Positions 7,261-16,923 are shown, numbered from the stretch's first letter. The stretch: 64,000 nucleotides of DNA from DYRB01 sp963709645 (GCA_963709645.1 CAVPXP010000005.1:103418-167417), one strand, 5' to 3'. Numbers and translations are program-made. Notes: generated by a model from the letters alone, not told the origin.

Positions 7261-10200
7261 ATGCACGGACCCAAGCGTCTTGCCCTCACCACCGTCGCCA
7301 TCCTGTCGTCGCTCGTCAGCGGCCTGAGCCTGGCCGCCCCGGCCGCGGGGCGGGAGGTGGCCATCACCCAGGGGGCCGACTACCACGGGGCCGACTACGC
7401 GACCCTCAAGGAGGTGGAGCTCGACGCCTGCGAGTCCGCTTGCCTGAGCGACACCCGTTGCGAGGCATTCACCTACAACACCAAGGCCCGCTGGTGCTTC
7501 CTCAAGGAGGGGGCGGGGGAGCTGCGCCCCTTCCCCGCGGCTATCTCGGGGCGCATCGTCACCGCGGCCGCAGGCAAAGACGTCAGTACAGAAACCGCGG
7601 CGAAGCTTGAGGCGGCGCGCACCGCAGAGCTCGCCTTCCTGCCCAGGTCCTACCTGGAGGAGGCCCGCGGCCTGGCCAAGCGCATCGCCGGCATGGCCCA
7701 GCGCGGCCGAGACCCCGCGGCCCTCACGGTCCAAGCCGCGGGCCTGGCCAGCAAGAACGAGCCGGCCCGCGCCGCGGACCTCTACGCCGCCGCGCTGCGC
7801 CTGTCCCCAACCCAGCCCGGTCCCTGGCTCGGGTTGGCCCAGACAGCCATGGCCGTACGTCCGGACGACTGGCAGTCCCAGCAGCGCTACAAGCAAGACG
7901 GCTCGGCTGCGGCGATCAACGCCTACCTGCGCTCGGACGGCAAGGCGGAGCGGGCGGACGCCCTGGCCACGCTCGGGCGCGCCCTCGCCCGCCGCGAGGC
8001 CTGGCGGCCGGCGATCCGCGCCACCCGCGCCGCTCTGGCGCTGGGGGAGGCACGGGACCTGCGCGCCGAATACGAGGCCCTGGTCACCAACCACGGCTTC
8101 CGCGTCAGCGGCCATCAGGTGGACTCCGACGCCGCGAGCCCGCGGATCTGCATCCAGTTCTCCGATCCCCTGCCGCGCAACCGCCCCGACCTGGCGGACT
8201 TCGTGCGGGTGGCGGACGCCCCCGGGACCGTGGTCGAGACGGAGCCCCAGCAGATCTGCATCGACGGTGTGGTCCACGGCGGCCGGTACCGCATCCAGGT
8301 CCGCTCCGGGCTGCCCTCGGCGGAAGGCGAGGCCCTGCCCAGAACAGCGGATCTGGATGTCTATGTCCGCGATCGCGCGCCCATGGCGCGTTTCCTTGGC
8401 CGTGCCTATGTCCTGCCCAAGGGCGGAGAGGCCGCCATCCCGGTGGTGAGCGTCAACACCGATACCCTGGAGGCCAAGGTCTACCGCATCGGCGACCGGG
8501 CCCTGACGGAGGCCCAGGCCGACGGGACCCTCTTCTCCCAGCTCGATAGCTGGAAGACCGAGCAAATCGAGGAGCGCAGCGGCGAGGCCGTCTGGCGCGG
8601 GGTGGTGGAGGTGAAGCCGGACCTGAATCGGGAAGTCACCACCGCGGTCCCCGTCGGGGCACTGGTCGAGGACCTGAAGCCTGGGATCTACGCCCTGACC
8701 GCTACCCCCCGAAACGCCCCCAAAGACCAGGACACGGCCGCGACCCAGTGGTTCGTGGTCTCCGACCTGGGGCTCGCCGCCTACTCCGGCAACGACGGGC
8801 TGCATGCCCTGGTGCGCTCACTGTCCGGGGCCGGGCCCCTCGCCGGGGTCGATCTGCGCCTCATCGCGCGCAACGACGAGGTGCTGGGCCAGGCCAGCAC
8901 CGACGCCCAGGGCTATGCCCGCCTCGACCCCGGCCTGCTGCGCGGCAGCGGCGGCAATGCCCCGGCCCTGCTGGTGGCCCAGGGCCCCGACGGGGACTAT
9001 GGTCTGCTGGACCTGACCAAGACGCCCTTCGACCTCAGTGATCGCGGGGTGGAGGGCCGCCCCGCCCCCAAGCCCCTGGACGTCTACCTGGTCACGGAGC
9101 GCGGGGCCTACCGTCCCGGCGAATCCATCCACGTCACGGCCCTGGTGCGCGATGCCAAGGCTCAGGCGACGGGGGACCTGCCCCTTACCCTGATCCTCAA
9201 GCGCCCGGACGGGGTCGAGCGCGAGCGCGTCCTGACCCAGGACCAGGGCCTCGGTGCGCGTCAGGTGGACTTTGCCCTGAGCCCGACGGCCCAGCGCGGG
9301 ACCTGGCGCGCCGCCCTCTACACCGACCCCAAGGGACCTGCCCTGGCGGAGGTCGCCTTTTTGGTGGAGGACTTCGAGCCCGAGCGCCTGACCTTCACCC
9401 CAACCAGCCCGGTCCCCGTCATCGACCCCGCCGACCCGCCCGGCCTGAACATCGAGGCCAGCTACCTTTTTGGGGCCCCGGCAGCAGAGTTGGCGATCGA
9501 GGGCGAGACCCGCCTGACGCCCGCCGACGCCCTCCCCGGCCATCCCGGTTATCGTTTCGGCCTGGCCGACGAGGAGGTCGAGCCCCGTTATGAGCCCCTG
9601 CCCGCGGCGACGACCGATGCGCAGGGCCGTGCCACCGTGGTGCCCCAGCTCCCGGACATGGGCCCCACCAGCCGCCCCCTAGAGGCGGAGGTCAACCTGC
9701 GCGTCCTGGACGGCAGCGGCCGACCGGTGGAGCGCAGTCTCAAGCTTCCGGTCGCCTCAAGCCAGGGGCGCATCGGGGTCAAACCGCTGTTCGAGGGCTC
9801 CGTGGACCAGGGCGGCACGGCACGCTTCGAGGTCATCGCCCTGGGTCCGGACGGCAGCCGTCAGACACTGCCAGGGCTACGCTGGACGCTGTCGAGGGTC
9901 GAAACCAGCTTCCAGTGGTACCAGCGCGACGGGCAGTGGGACTACGAGCCCGTCACCAAGACCCAGCGGGTCGCTGACGGGAGCCTGGACCTGGTCCAGG
10001 ATGCCCCAGGCCGCATCGAGGCCAAAGTGGACTGGGGCGGCTACCGCCTGGAGCTGGCGACCCCTGGCGGCAGCGCCGTCCTGCCCACGAGCCTCGCCTT
10101 CGAGGCCGGCTGGTACGTCGCCCCCGGGGCCTCAGACACCCCGGACCTGCTCAAGGTGTCCCTCGACAAGGCGAGCTATCGCGTCGGCGAGTCCGCCCGT

Positions 10201-12774
10201 GCCCGCATCGAGCCGCGCTTCCCCGGCACGGCCCTGGTCATGGTCCTGGACGACCGCCTGATCGCCATGACCCAGGTCGAGGTTCCCGCCGAGGGCACCA
10301 CGGTGGATCTGCCGGTGACGGCGGACTGGGGCCCAGGCGCCTATGTCACCGCCGTCCTCTATCGCCCCATGGACCTGGCGGCCAAGCGCATGCCCGCCCG
10401 CGCTCTGGGTCTGACCTGGGCGGCCGTGGACCCCGGGGAGCGCCGCCTGACCCCAACCCTGGAGGTGACTGAGAAGGCGAGCCCCCGGGCACCGCTGGAG
10501 ATCGGCCTGACCCTTCCCGGCCTCGCGGCCGGCGAGGAGGCCTATGTCACCGTTGCCGCCGTGGACCAGGGCATCCTCAACCTGACCCGCTACCAGTCAC
10601 CCGACCCGGACGGCTGGTACTTCGGCCAGCGGCGCCTCGGGATGGAGCTGCGCGACCTCTACGGCCAGCTCATCGACCGCATGCAGGGCGTCCCCGGGGT
10701 GGTCCGCTCCGGCGGCGACGGCGGCATGATGAACATCCAGGGTCCGCCCCCCACCGAGGAGCTGGTCGCCTTCTTCTCCGGGGTAATCAGGGTCGATGCC
10801 CAAGGCCGAGCGCAAGTCCGCTTCGACATCCCGGACTTCAACGGCACCGTACGGGTCATGGCCATGACCTGGTCCAAGTCTGGGGTCGGCCACGCCGTCA
10901 AGGACGTCCTGGTGCGGGACCCCGTGGTCGTCTCCGCTTCCCTGCCCCGCTTCCTGGCCCCAGGGGACCGGTCCCGGGTGCAGGTCGAGCTGACCCACGT
11001 CGAGGGCCCGGCGGGCGATATGGCCCTGAGCCTGGAGACATCCGCTGGACACGTTACCGTCCCCGTCTCGTCCGCGACTCGGACGGTGCAACTGGCCCAA
11101 GGCGGTCAGGCCCGGGTCGAGGTGCCGCTGACAGCACAGACCGTCGGCGACGAGACCCTGACCATCCGGCTGCGCACCCCCGACGGGCGCGACCTGATCA
11201 AGACCCTCACCCTCGGAGTACGCGCCAATGCCCCGGCCATAGCCCAGACCAAGGCCATCCCCATCCCCCCGGGAGGGGAAGTCACCATCGGCGCCGACGC
11301 TCTGGCCGACCTGGTTCCGGGGACCGACTCGGCCCTGATCTCCGTCGGTGGTGTCGGCCGGCTCGACATCCCCGGGATTCTCATGGCCCTGGACCGCTAC
11401 CCCTATGGCTGCAGCGAGCAGCTCGTGAGCCGTGCCTTGCCCCTGCTCTATCTGGATGAGGTCGCCCTGGCCGCCGGGCTGCCCGAGGACGCAAATACCA
11501 AGGAGCGGGTGCGCCAGGCCATCGGCGAGGTCCTGGCCAACCAGTCGAGCTCCGGCGAGTTCGGGGTCTGGGGGGTCGGAGGTGACGACGCCTGGCTCGA
11601 TGCCTACGTCACCGACTTCCTCACCCGGGCCCGGGAACGCGGCTACCAGGTCCCTGCGGTGGCCTTCGACAACGCCGTGGACAACCTGCGCAACCGCCTG
11701 TCCTATGCGGGAGACTTCAGCGACGGCGGCCAGGACGTCGCCTATGCACTCTATGTCCTCGCCCGCAACGGGCGCGCTGCCATCGGAGACCTGCGCTACT
11801 ACGCCGAGACGAAGCTCAAGGCCTTCGCTACCCCGCTGGCCAAGGCCCAGATCGCCGCCGGGCTCGCCCTCTACGGCGATCGGCCGAGGGCGGATGCCGC
11901 CTTCCGCGCGGCCCTCGCCGACCTGGATGGCGGTACGGACGACGGCAACACCTGGCGCATGGACTACGGCTCTGGCCTCCGCGACGCCGCGGCCCTCCTG
12001 GCCCTTGCCGCCGAGGCCGGTACGGGGGCGCTGGACCTCAGCTCCCTGGCCAAACGGGTCGAGGCACGCCGAGAGGCGGCCCGCTACACCAGCACCCAGG
12101 ACGACGTCTGGGTCCTGCTCGCCGCCCAGGCCCTCATGCAGGGTGCGGCCCGACCGGAGCTGGCGATCGACGGCCAGTCCCTGGCCGGCCCCCTCTACCG
12201 GCGCCTGGACGGGGCCAACCTCCTGGCACGGCCCCTGGTCATCGCCAATCGCGGCACCCGCCCGGAGGAGGCGCTGGTCACGGTGATCGGCGTCCCCCTG
12301 ATCCCGCCCCCGGCCGGCGGCAGCGGGTACCGCATCGAGCGGGCCTACTACGACCTCGAAGGACGCCGTGTCGAGCCCAATGGCGTCGTCCAGGGCGCTC
12401 GGCTGGTCGCCGTCCTGACCGTCACCGGCGACGGCCCGCGCCAGGCGCGGCTCATCCTGGACGATCCCCTCCCGGCGGGATTCGAGATCGAGAACCCGAA
12501 CCTGCTCAAGGCCGGGGACCTGAGCGCCATCCCCTGGCTCGGGCTCGAGGAAACCGCCGCTCATACGGAGTTCCGGTCCGACCGATTCATTGCCGCCCTG
12601 GACCGCGGGCCCCAGGACAGGGCCCAGTTCCAGCTCGCCTACCGGCTGCGTGCCATCTCGCCGGGAACCTTCACCCAGCCGGCCGCCGCCGTCTTGGACA
12701 TGTACCGCCCGCAGCGGCGGGGGTGGACCGGAACCGGGGTGGTGGAGGTGAAACCGGCGAGGGGCGCCTATTAG
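7261..12774 (+). CDS. Alpha-2-macroglobulin family protein with N-terminal PAN/Apple domain
   Basis: A protein of 1,837 residues. The start at 7261 is preferred over upstream in-frame starts because it has AAGGGGG just before it and opens with a signal peptide (LALTTVAILSSLVSGLSLA). Residues about 30-105 form a Cys-containing PAN/Apple-like module (ACESACLSDTRCEAFTYNT, then WCFL). The rest is a bacterial alpha-2-macroglobulin, with macroglobulin-like beta-domains, a LTVYVxD-type bait-side region, and the thioester motif PYGCSEQ with Cys1384. Such proteins trap attacking proteases in the periplasm by covalent thioester chemistry. No Cys lipobox is visible, so it is probably soluble, unlike the lipoprotein YfhM. 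The usual partner gene pbpC is not adjacent. No frameshift is seen over 5.5 kb. Confidence 0.9.
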   Translation: MHGPKRLALTTVAILSSLVSGLSLAAPAAGREVAITQGADYHGADYATLKEVELDACESACLSDTRCEAFTYNTKARWCFLKEGAGELRPFPAAISGRIVTAAAGKDVSTETAAKLEAARTAELAFLPRSYLEEARGLAKRIAGMAQRGRDPAALTVQAAGLASKNEPARAADLYAAALRLSPTQPGPWLGLAQTAMAVRPDDWQSQQRYKQDGSAAAINAYLRSDGKAERADALATLGRALARREAWRPAIRATRAALALGEARDLRAEYEALVTNHGFRVSGHQVDSDAASPRICIQFSDPLPRNRPDLADFVRVADAPGTVVETEPQQICIDGVVHGGRYRIQVRSGLPSAEGEALPRTADLDVYVRDRAPMARFLGRAYVLPKGGEAAIPVVSVNTDTLEAKVYRIGDRALTEAQADGTLFSQLDSWKTEQIEERSGEAVWRGVVEVKPDLNREVTTAVPVGALVEDLKPGIYALTATPRNAPKDQDTAATQWFVVSDLGLAAYSGNDGLHALVRSLSGAGPLAGVDLRLIARNDEVLGQASTDAQGYARLDPGLLRGSGGNAPALLVAQGPDGDYGLLDLTKTPFDLSDRGVEGRPAPKPLDVYLVTERGAYRPGESIHVTALVRDAKAQATGDLPLTLILKRPDGVERERVLTQDQGLGARQVDFALSPTAQRGTWRAALYTDPKGPALAEVAFLVEDFEPERLTFTPTSPVPVIDPADPPGLNIEASYLFGAPAAELAIEGETRLTPADALPGHPGYRFGLADEEVEPRYEPLPAATTDAQGRATVVPQLPDMGPTSRPLEAEVNLRVLDGSGRPVERSLKLPVASSQGRIGVKPLFEGSVDQGGTARFEVIALGPDGSRQTLPGLRWTLSRVETSFQWYQRDGQWDYEPVTKTQRVADGSLDLVQDAPGRIEAKVDWGGYRLELATPGGSAVLPTSLAFEAGWYVAPGASDTPDLLKVSLDKASYRVGESARARIEPRFPGTALVMVLDDRLIAMTQVEVPAEGTTVDLPVTADWGPGAYVTAVLYRPMDLAAKRMPARALGLTWAAVDPGERRLTPTLEVTEKASPRAPLEIGLTLPGLAAGEEAYVTVAAVDQGILNLTRYQSPDPDGWYFGQRRLGMELRDLYGQLIDRMQGVPGVVRSGGDGGMMNIQGPPPTEELVAFFSGVIRVDAQGRAQVRFDIPDFNGTVRVMAMTWSKSGVGHAVKDVLVRDPVVVSASLPRFLAPGDRSRVQVELTHVEGPAGDMALSLETSAGHVTVPVSSATRTVQLAQGGQARVEVPLTAQTVGDETLTIRLRTPDGRDLIKTLTLGVRANAPAIAQTKAIPIPPGGEVTIGADALADLVPGTDSALISVGGVGRLDIPGILMALDRYPYGCSEQLVSRALPLLYLDEVALAAGLPEDANTKERVRQAIGEVLANQSSSGEFGVWGVGGDDAWLDAYVTDFLTRARERGYQVPAVAFDNAVDNLRNRLSYAGDFSDGGQDVAYALYVLARNGRAAIGDLRYYAETKLKAFATPLAKAQIAAGLALYGDRPRADAAFRAALADLDGGTDDGNTWRMDYGSGLRDAAALLALAAEAGTGALDLSSLAKRVEARREAARYTSTQDDVWVLLAAQALMQGAARPELAIDGQSLAGPLYRRLDGANLLARPLVIANRGTRPEEALVTVIGVPLIPPPAGGSGYRIERAYYDLEGRRVEPNGVVQGARLVAVLTVTGDGPRQARLILDDPLPAGFEIENPNLLKAGDLSAIPWLGLEETAAHTEFRSDRFIAALDRGPQDRAQFQLAYRLRAISPGTFTQPAAAVLDMYRPQRRGWTGTGVVEVKPARGAY

Positions 12775-12865
12775 ACGCGCAGCCAGCGGCCTAAGGAGAT
12801 GCCGATTAAAGCCATCCCTGGCTTGAATCAGCTCGCGCTCCCCGAGGCGCGGCTCGTCGAGCGCT

Positions 12866-12944
12866 CCATTTTCAACGGCTTGACGCCGTTGGAAATGGCG
12901 GGCCCTCCGTGGCCCGAACAGGAAACGCCTTAATCAGCGTTTCC
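12866..12944. terminator. Two intergenic hairpins between convergent genes
   Basis: The first stem-loop (12866-12898) pairs 14 bases with one wobble around a TTGAC loop. The second (12921-12944) pairs GGAAACGC with GCGTTTCC around an 8-base loop. They lie between the 3' ends of the alpha-2-macroglobulin and SYLF genes. Neither has a T tract; a factor-assisted bidirectional terminator is the simplest reading. The remaining bases 12775-13097 hold no gene. Confidence 0.5.
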
Positions 12945-13097
12945 CTAACCCCTCGTTTCCCCAGGGATTGCCGGAACCCAGGTATCAGTGGCGGTGAGCA
13001 ACCTCAACGGAACCCGGACGGCGCCGGACCGCCGAGAAATGGCGCGAACTACCACGAGGGAAGGGTGCCAGAGGGCACCCCTCAACTCGCTCCATCG

Positions 13098-13667
13098 CTA
13101 CCGGCGCGGCTTATAGGTGAACTTCTGACCCCCGACTGTTGCCGCGTACATGAGGCCACCCTTAGCGACGGTGAACGTTGCCATTCCCTTGTAGTATCCG
13201 CCCACGGTTGTCGCGTTGTTCATTGTGCCGCTGGCGCCAGCCGACGAACCAGTTGTGCTCGCCGCAGCGCTGGCCCCCGCAGTAATGGCGACCGCGCTGG
13301 CGTCGGCGCTGAATTCGAAGTTTCCGCCGGTGAATTCATTGAAGGCACGCTGATCCTCGAAGAAGATGATCTGGCTGTAGGCCTGACCGCCGAGCTGCCA
13401 GCCCGCGGTCACCTGCACCACCGTGGTATCACCGACGTCACGCCCTTGCCGGTAGACGCGGCCTTCGCCATAGGCGCCGCCCACCACGAAACCCCCTTTG
13501 CCGATGGTCGGAAACACCGCGTAACCGTAGGCGCTACTGAAAAAGGCATTACTCGCCCCAGCCTTCTTGAAAAGGTTGATGGTGGCGTCGTATTCATCTG
13601 CGCGGACGGTGGAGGCAGAAAGCGCAAACAGGAATAGCGCGACGATCGATGTCAGATATTTGTACAT
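13098..13667 (-). CDS. SYLF-domain (YSC84-like) exported protein
   Basis: A protein of 189 residues from ATG 13667, which has GGAG about ten bases upstream and opens a signal peptide (LTSIVALFLFALSASTVRA). Longer upstream frames overlap the repeat element and are rejected. The mature protein has the SYLF/Ysc84 signatures: AYGYAVFPTIGKGGFVVGGA, YGEGRVY, GWQLGGQAYSQIIFF, an Ala/Ser-rich low-complexity segment, and KGGLMYAATVGGQKFTYKP at the C-terminus. SYLF domains bind lipids in eukaryotes; the bacterial exported forms are thought to be envelope-associated, but their role is not established. It stands alone between hairpins and a palindromic repeat. Confidence 0.88.
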   Translation of the reverse strand: MYKYLTSIVALFLFALSASTVRADEYDATINLFKKAGASNAFFSSAYGYAVFPTIGKGGFVVGGAYGEGRVYRQGRDVGDTTVVQVTAGWQLGGQAYSQIIFFEDQRAFNEFTGGNFEFSADASAVAITAGASAAASTTGSSAGASGTMNNATTVGGYYKGMATFTVAKGGLMYAATVGGQKFTYKPRR

Positions 13668-13715
13668 GAATTGAACTCCAGGTTTGAATTTGGCCGCCTG
13701 CTCGACGCAAGGCCG

Positions 13716-13793
13716 CAGGTCAGCGTGAGGAACGAACCCCGATAGCTTCAGCTCAGCCACTACGTTGGGGTTCGCAAAAGTCACCCCAACCTC
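13716..13793. repeat. Palindromic repeat, copy 1
   Basis: About 78 bases sharing blocks with the copy at 14532-14613: GTGAGGAACGAA, CTTC-GCT-AGC-AC, ACGTTGGGGTTCGCAAA and TCACCCC-ACCT. The two halves are roughly inverted (CAGCGTGAGGAACGAACCCC against GGGGTTCGCAAAAGTCACCCC). It sits between the SYLF gene promoter region and the carbonic anhydrase stop. Confidence 0.8.
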
Positions 13794-13854
13794 GCACGAC
13801 GCGATCCTCTTTGGGAGCCCGGGAGCGAAACGACACACGACCCCACTAGCTCGT

Positions 13855-14478
13855 TTAAAGTATACCGTCGAAGAAATCGACGACTCCTGTCTCCAGCGAA
13901 TACTCCGCACCCACGACGATGAGCCCATCTCCCTGAATCAGCTGCTCGATAATCTGCGACCCGTGCCGCAGGTGGCTTACGGAGGTTCGAATGTTCGCGC
14001 GAATGGCTTGCCGCACCAGGTCATCGGGGTTGTTCCGGAGCTCTGTCTCAAGCAATCCCTCTACAGAGGGTCGGACGCGATCTACGATGGAACGGAGGTT
14101 CCGCGACCGGCTTCCGGTCGGACGTTCAAGCTCTTCCAGAGTGGCCAGGACAGCCCCGCACATCGAGTGACCTAGCACCACCACAAGCCATGTGCCGAAC
14201 CGATCCACCGCGAACTCGACGCTTCCAATTTGGGAAGGCGCAACGATATTGCCGGCTACCCGGATGACGAACAGGTCCCCAAGGCCCTGATCGAAGATGA
14301 TTTCCGCCGGCACGCGCGAGTCCGAGCACCCGAGCACGATGGCGAATGGCTCTTGCCCCGCCACCAATTCGGTTCGGCGGGCCTGGCTGGTGAATAACCC
14401 GCGGCCTTGCACCTCCGATACAAAACGCCGATTGCCTGCTCGCAGGCGGTCAAGTGCTTCAAGCGCTGTGATCATCAC
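13855..14478 (-). CDS. Beta-class carbonic anhydrase
   Basis: A protein of 207 residues, the normal length for the family. It reversibly hydrates CO2 to bicarbonate in the cytoplasm. The zinc ligands and catalytic pair are visible: Cys51 and Asp53 in CSDSRVPAE, His104 and Cys107 in GHSMCGAV; the AGN segment following VIRV is also typical. The start MMITALEALDRLRAGNRRF is the family-typical N-terminal helix, although either Met may be used. No signal peptide is seen. The gene stands alone on the minus strand, bracketed by two copies of a palindromic repeat. In an autotroph it would feed CO2 fixation or pH balance; the gene's role here is inferred from the family only. Confidence 0.93.
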   Translation of the reverse strand: MMITALEALDRLRAGNRRFVSEVQGRGLFTSQARRTELVAGQEPFAIVLGCSDSRVPAEIIFDQGLGDLFVIRVAGNIVAPSQIGSVEFAVDRFGTWLVVVLGHSMCGAVLATLEELERPTGSRSRNLRSIVDRVRPSVEGLLETELRNNPDDLVRQAIRANIRTSVSHLRHGSQIIEQLIQGDGLIVVGAEYSLETGVVDFFDGIL

Positions 14479-14531
14479 TGTGACGTCTTACTCCGGCCGA
14501 CGCCGCAAATCACCGGCGAGAAAAGCAGGGC

Positions 14532-14613
14532 GGTAGGTTGGGGTGAGGAACGAAACCCAACATCTTCGGCTGAGCTACCACGTTGGGGTTCGCAAAGCTC
14601 ACCCCGACCTACC
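14532..14613. repeat. Palindromic repeat, copy 2
   Basis: An imperfect palindrome: GGTAGGTTGGGGTGAGGAACG on the left is matched in reverse complement by GCTCACCCCGACCTACC on the right, with CCCAAC and GTTGGG inside. It is the fuller of the two copies flanking the carbonic anhydrase gene and resembles short dispersed palindromes common in many bacterial genomes. Confidence 0.8.
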
Positions 14614-14707
14614 CGCCGCCCCCGGGTCACCATAAATGGCCATGAAGCGCAACCTCGGCCGAGATGACGGTACGGGAGAAACGGTCTCGTCTTCCAGAAA
14701 CGCCGCC

Positions 14708-16189
14708 CTATGCCCGCCACCGATACCAGCGTATCACCAACCCTGAAATCAGGAACACCAGCGGCAGGACCACGAGGGACAGGCCCCCGACCAGCAGCCG
14801 GCGCAGGTCGTCGAGCTGCACCTCGCGGTCTCCGGCCCAGCGCTCGGGGAGGGCATCCGGGCCCTGCTGACCGCTAGCCCAGCGGACCAGCCGCAGCCCG
14901 AGGTCGCGGTTGCCGCCCTGTGCCAGATTGGCATTGCTGAGGAAGTCGCCGTCGCCCACGACAACGACCCGCTGCTCGCCCCGACCGCCCTCTGTGGGAC
15001 GCGGCGATGGCCGGGTCACGGCCAGGGCGACCGTCAGCGGACCCGCCTCCTCCCCCGCGACCGGGTCACGGGACAGCTCGCCTCGGATGGGGCCGGTCTC
15101 GTTCCAACTCCCGGTGCCGGTGGTGAGCCGGGCCGCGATGGTCCAACCTGGCGCGACCTCCGGCGCCAAAGCCGCTGTCCCTGGCAAGAGCGCGGCGGCC
15201 TTGAGGCCGGCGGAGATGGGGTGGTCCGGGTAGTCGGACACCAGGGCCACGGTTGGGCTGTCGATCCCCACACCGCGGGCGTTGGCATCCAAGATGGTCC
15301 CCGGGAGGAGACGCAGACCCAGCTCCTGGGCGAGGGGATCGAGTCCGCCGAGGCCTTCCGGGTCCATCAGCCACAAGAGATTGCCCCCGCCCCGCAGATA
15401 CTCGACCAGCTGCTCGACCTCCCCTGGAAAGAAGTCCACCGCTGGGGTGGAGACCAGGAGCAGATCGGTATCGTCCGGGACCTTGTCCTCCACTGCCAGG
15501 TCCAGGGCCTGAGCGCGAATGCCCTGCCCTTGCAGAAGCTGGCCGAAGCGGCCGAGATCAGCCCCCGCCGGACTCATGACGCTGCGCTCCCCGTGCCCGA
15601 TGAGGGAGGAAACCCAGGTGGGGCGGTCGGCCGTGAGGCGGGCGATGGCGGCGGTCAGCGTCCCCTCGCTCAGTTCGCGCAGAGTCTCACGCCGCCCCTC
15701 GTACTCCAGGACCAACTGCCCCAACACGGTGACGTCGGCGTCCCGTGCCTGCTCCGGAAAACGTTGCGGGTCGATGAAGCTGAGCTTCAGATCCGGGCGG
15801 GCCTGGCGATAGAGGGCGACCAAGCGTTCGATTGGGTCTGCCAGGGGATGGTCGCGCCCGACATAGGCCCCGATGCGCAGCGGGGCCTTGAGGGCGCCCA
15901 GCACGGCCACGGTTTGGGGGGAGACGCTGTTTTGCCCGCTCCGCGTCCAGTCCCAATAGACGTCGTGTCGGGCGGCAAGCCATCCAGTCAGAATCACGGC
16001 GGTGATGAGCAGCACCACGAAGACGGCGTCCGCCAGAGCACGATGCAGGGGAGTCAGATTGGCCGCCAGGGACATCGGACGTGTCGGGACCAAAGGATCG
16101 GGTCCCGACATGGCGTCCAGCTCAGTCACGGGAGGGGACGGCACCTCTGGGGGCACCGCCAGCTCCTTGGGCTCCACGGACTCCCTCAC
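14708..16189 (-). CDS. GldG-like ABC-type auxiliary protein
   Basis: A protein of 493 residues, third gene of a three-gene ABC operon; its start overlaps the permease stop by 4 bases. One membrane helix follows a Pro-rich cytoplasmic N-terminus (about 52-70, FVVLLITAVILTGWLAA). A large exterior domain then contains LIGHGERS, LLLVSTPAVDFFPGEVEQL and GGNLLWLMDP, matching the GldG / DUF4350-like ABC transport component. A second helix lies near the C-terminus (LVVLPLVFLISGLVIRWY). In Bacteroidetes, GldG works with GldA and GldF in gliding. In proteobacteria, homologous operons are common and their substrate is unknown. No gliding genes are present here. Confidence 0.82.
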   Translation of the reverse strand: MRESVEPKELAVPPEVPSPPVTELDAMSGPDPLVPTRPMSLAANLTPLHRALADAVFVVLLITAVILTGWLAARHDVYWDWTRSGQNSVSPQTVAVLGALKAPLRIGAYVGRDHPLADPIERLVALYRQARPDLKLSFIDPQRFPEQARDADVTVLGQLVLEYEGRRETLRELSEGTLTAAIARLTADRPTWVSSLIGHGERSVMSPAGADLGRFGQLLQGQGIRAQALDLAVEDKVPDDTDLLLVSTPAVDFFPGEVEQLVEYLRGGGNLLWLMDPEGLGGLDPLAQELGLRLLPGTILDANARGVGIDSPTVALVSDYPDHPISAGLKAAALLPGTAALAPEVAPGWTIAARLTTGTGSWNETGPIRGELSRDPVAGEEAGPLTVALAVTRPSPRPTEGGRGEQRVVVVGDGDFLSNANLAQGGNRDLGLRLVRWASGQQGPDALPERWAGDREVQLDDLRRLLVGGLSLVVLPLVFLISGLVIRWYRWRA

Positions 16190-16923
16190 GCGAGCCTCCT
16201 GTTGGCCACCCGCCGATGTGCCAAAGCCAGGAACAGGGCCGTGAAGAGTAGGTAGTAGGCGATGTCGCTCAGCCGCACGGCACCCACCAGGAACCAGAGC
16301 AAGTGCTCATTCCAGGACAGCCAGTCGAAGAGGGTGGTGGCGGGCGCAAAGACCTTCTTCGCCTCGCCGACAACGGAGAACAAGATCAAGGCCGCATAGG
16401 CGGCCACCAGGGCCACCCCTGGCTGGGCGCTGAGGGTGGACGCGAAGAGCCCGACGGCGGCGAACATCAGGGTCGCGAGCCAGAGCCCAAGGGTTGCGGC
16501 AGCGAGCAGGCCGAGATCGAGGTCTGCAGCCCCCGACAAGGTGAGGGCCAGTAGAATCGGCAGCAGGCAGACCAAGGTGAGCAGACCCGCCAGCCCCAGG
16601 TACTTGCCGAGGACCAGCTCGGCGATGGAGACCGGCGCCGCCCCGAGGAGCGTGGCGCTGCCCTCGTGGCGCTCCCCCGCGAACATGCGCGCGGCCAGCA
16701 GGGGGGCGCTGAGCAGGGTCAACGCGGCAGCGAAACCCCAAAGATTGAGTGACAGCTCCAGAGTCAGACCGACTGTGCGTTTGGCCGCTTCCAGTCCGGT
16801 GTAGCGCTCCAGAACCTGGAGGAACGTCCAGCCCAGGACCACCTGGCTGGCCGCGAGCAGCACCCAACCGAGGGGCGTGAGGAGCCCGGCACGCAATTCA
16901 CGCCGAGCCAGGGTGAGGATCAA
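16186..16923 (-). CDS. ABC transporter permease (GldF-like)
   Basis: A protein of 245 residues with about six hydrophobic segments, beginning with a short cytoplasmic N-terminus (MILTLARRELRAGLLTP). The ABC2-type permease pattern with LLAARMFAGERHEGSATLL in the first cytoplasmic region is characteristic. It overlaps the ATPase gene upstream and the GldG-like gene downstream by 4 bases each, so the three are translationally coupled. It would form the membrane channel of the transporter. The substrate is unknown; GldF and NosY-type permeases are the nearest families. Confidence 0.85.
   Translation of the reverse strand: MILTLARRELRAGLLTPLGWVLLAASQVVLGWTFLQVLERYTGLEAAKRTVGLTLELSLNLWGFAAALTLLSAPLLAARMFAGERHEGSATLLGAAPVSIAELVLGKYLGLAGLLTLVCLLPILLALTLSGAADLDLGLLAAATLGLWLATLMFAAVGLFASTLSAQPGVALVAAYAALILFSVVGEAKKVFAPATTLFDWLSWNEHLLWFLVGAVRLSDIAYYLLFTALFLALAHRRVANRRLA

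Noticed and set aside
6973..8805. Long open frame of about 610 codons on the minus strand across the start of the macroglobulin gene
   Set aside because: It mirrors the GC-rich third positions of the plus-strand gene, has repetitive Gly/Gln/Asp-rich composition and no recognisable motif.
10597..12564. Long open frame of about 655 codons antisense to the macroglobulin 3' half
   Set aside because: Same shadow effect of codon bias; the plus-strand frame carries the thioester motif and continuous family similarity.
15221..16255. Open frame antisense to the GldG-like gene
   Set aside because: Low-complexity shadow; the minus-strand gene overlaps its operon neighbour properly.
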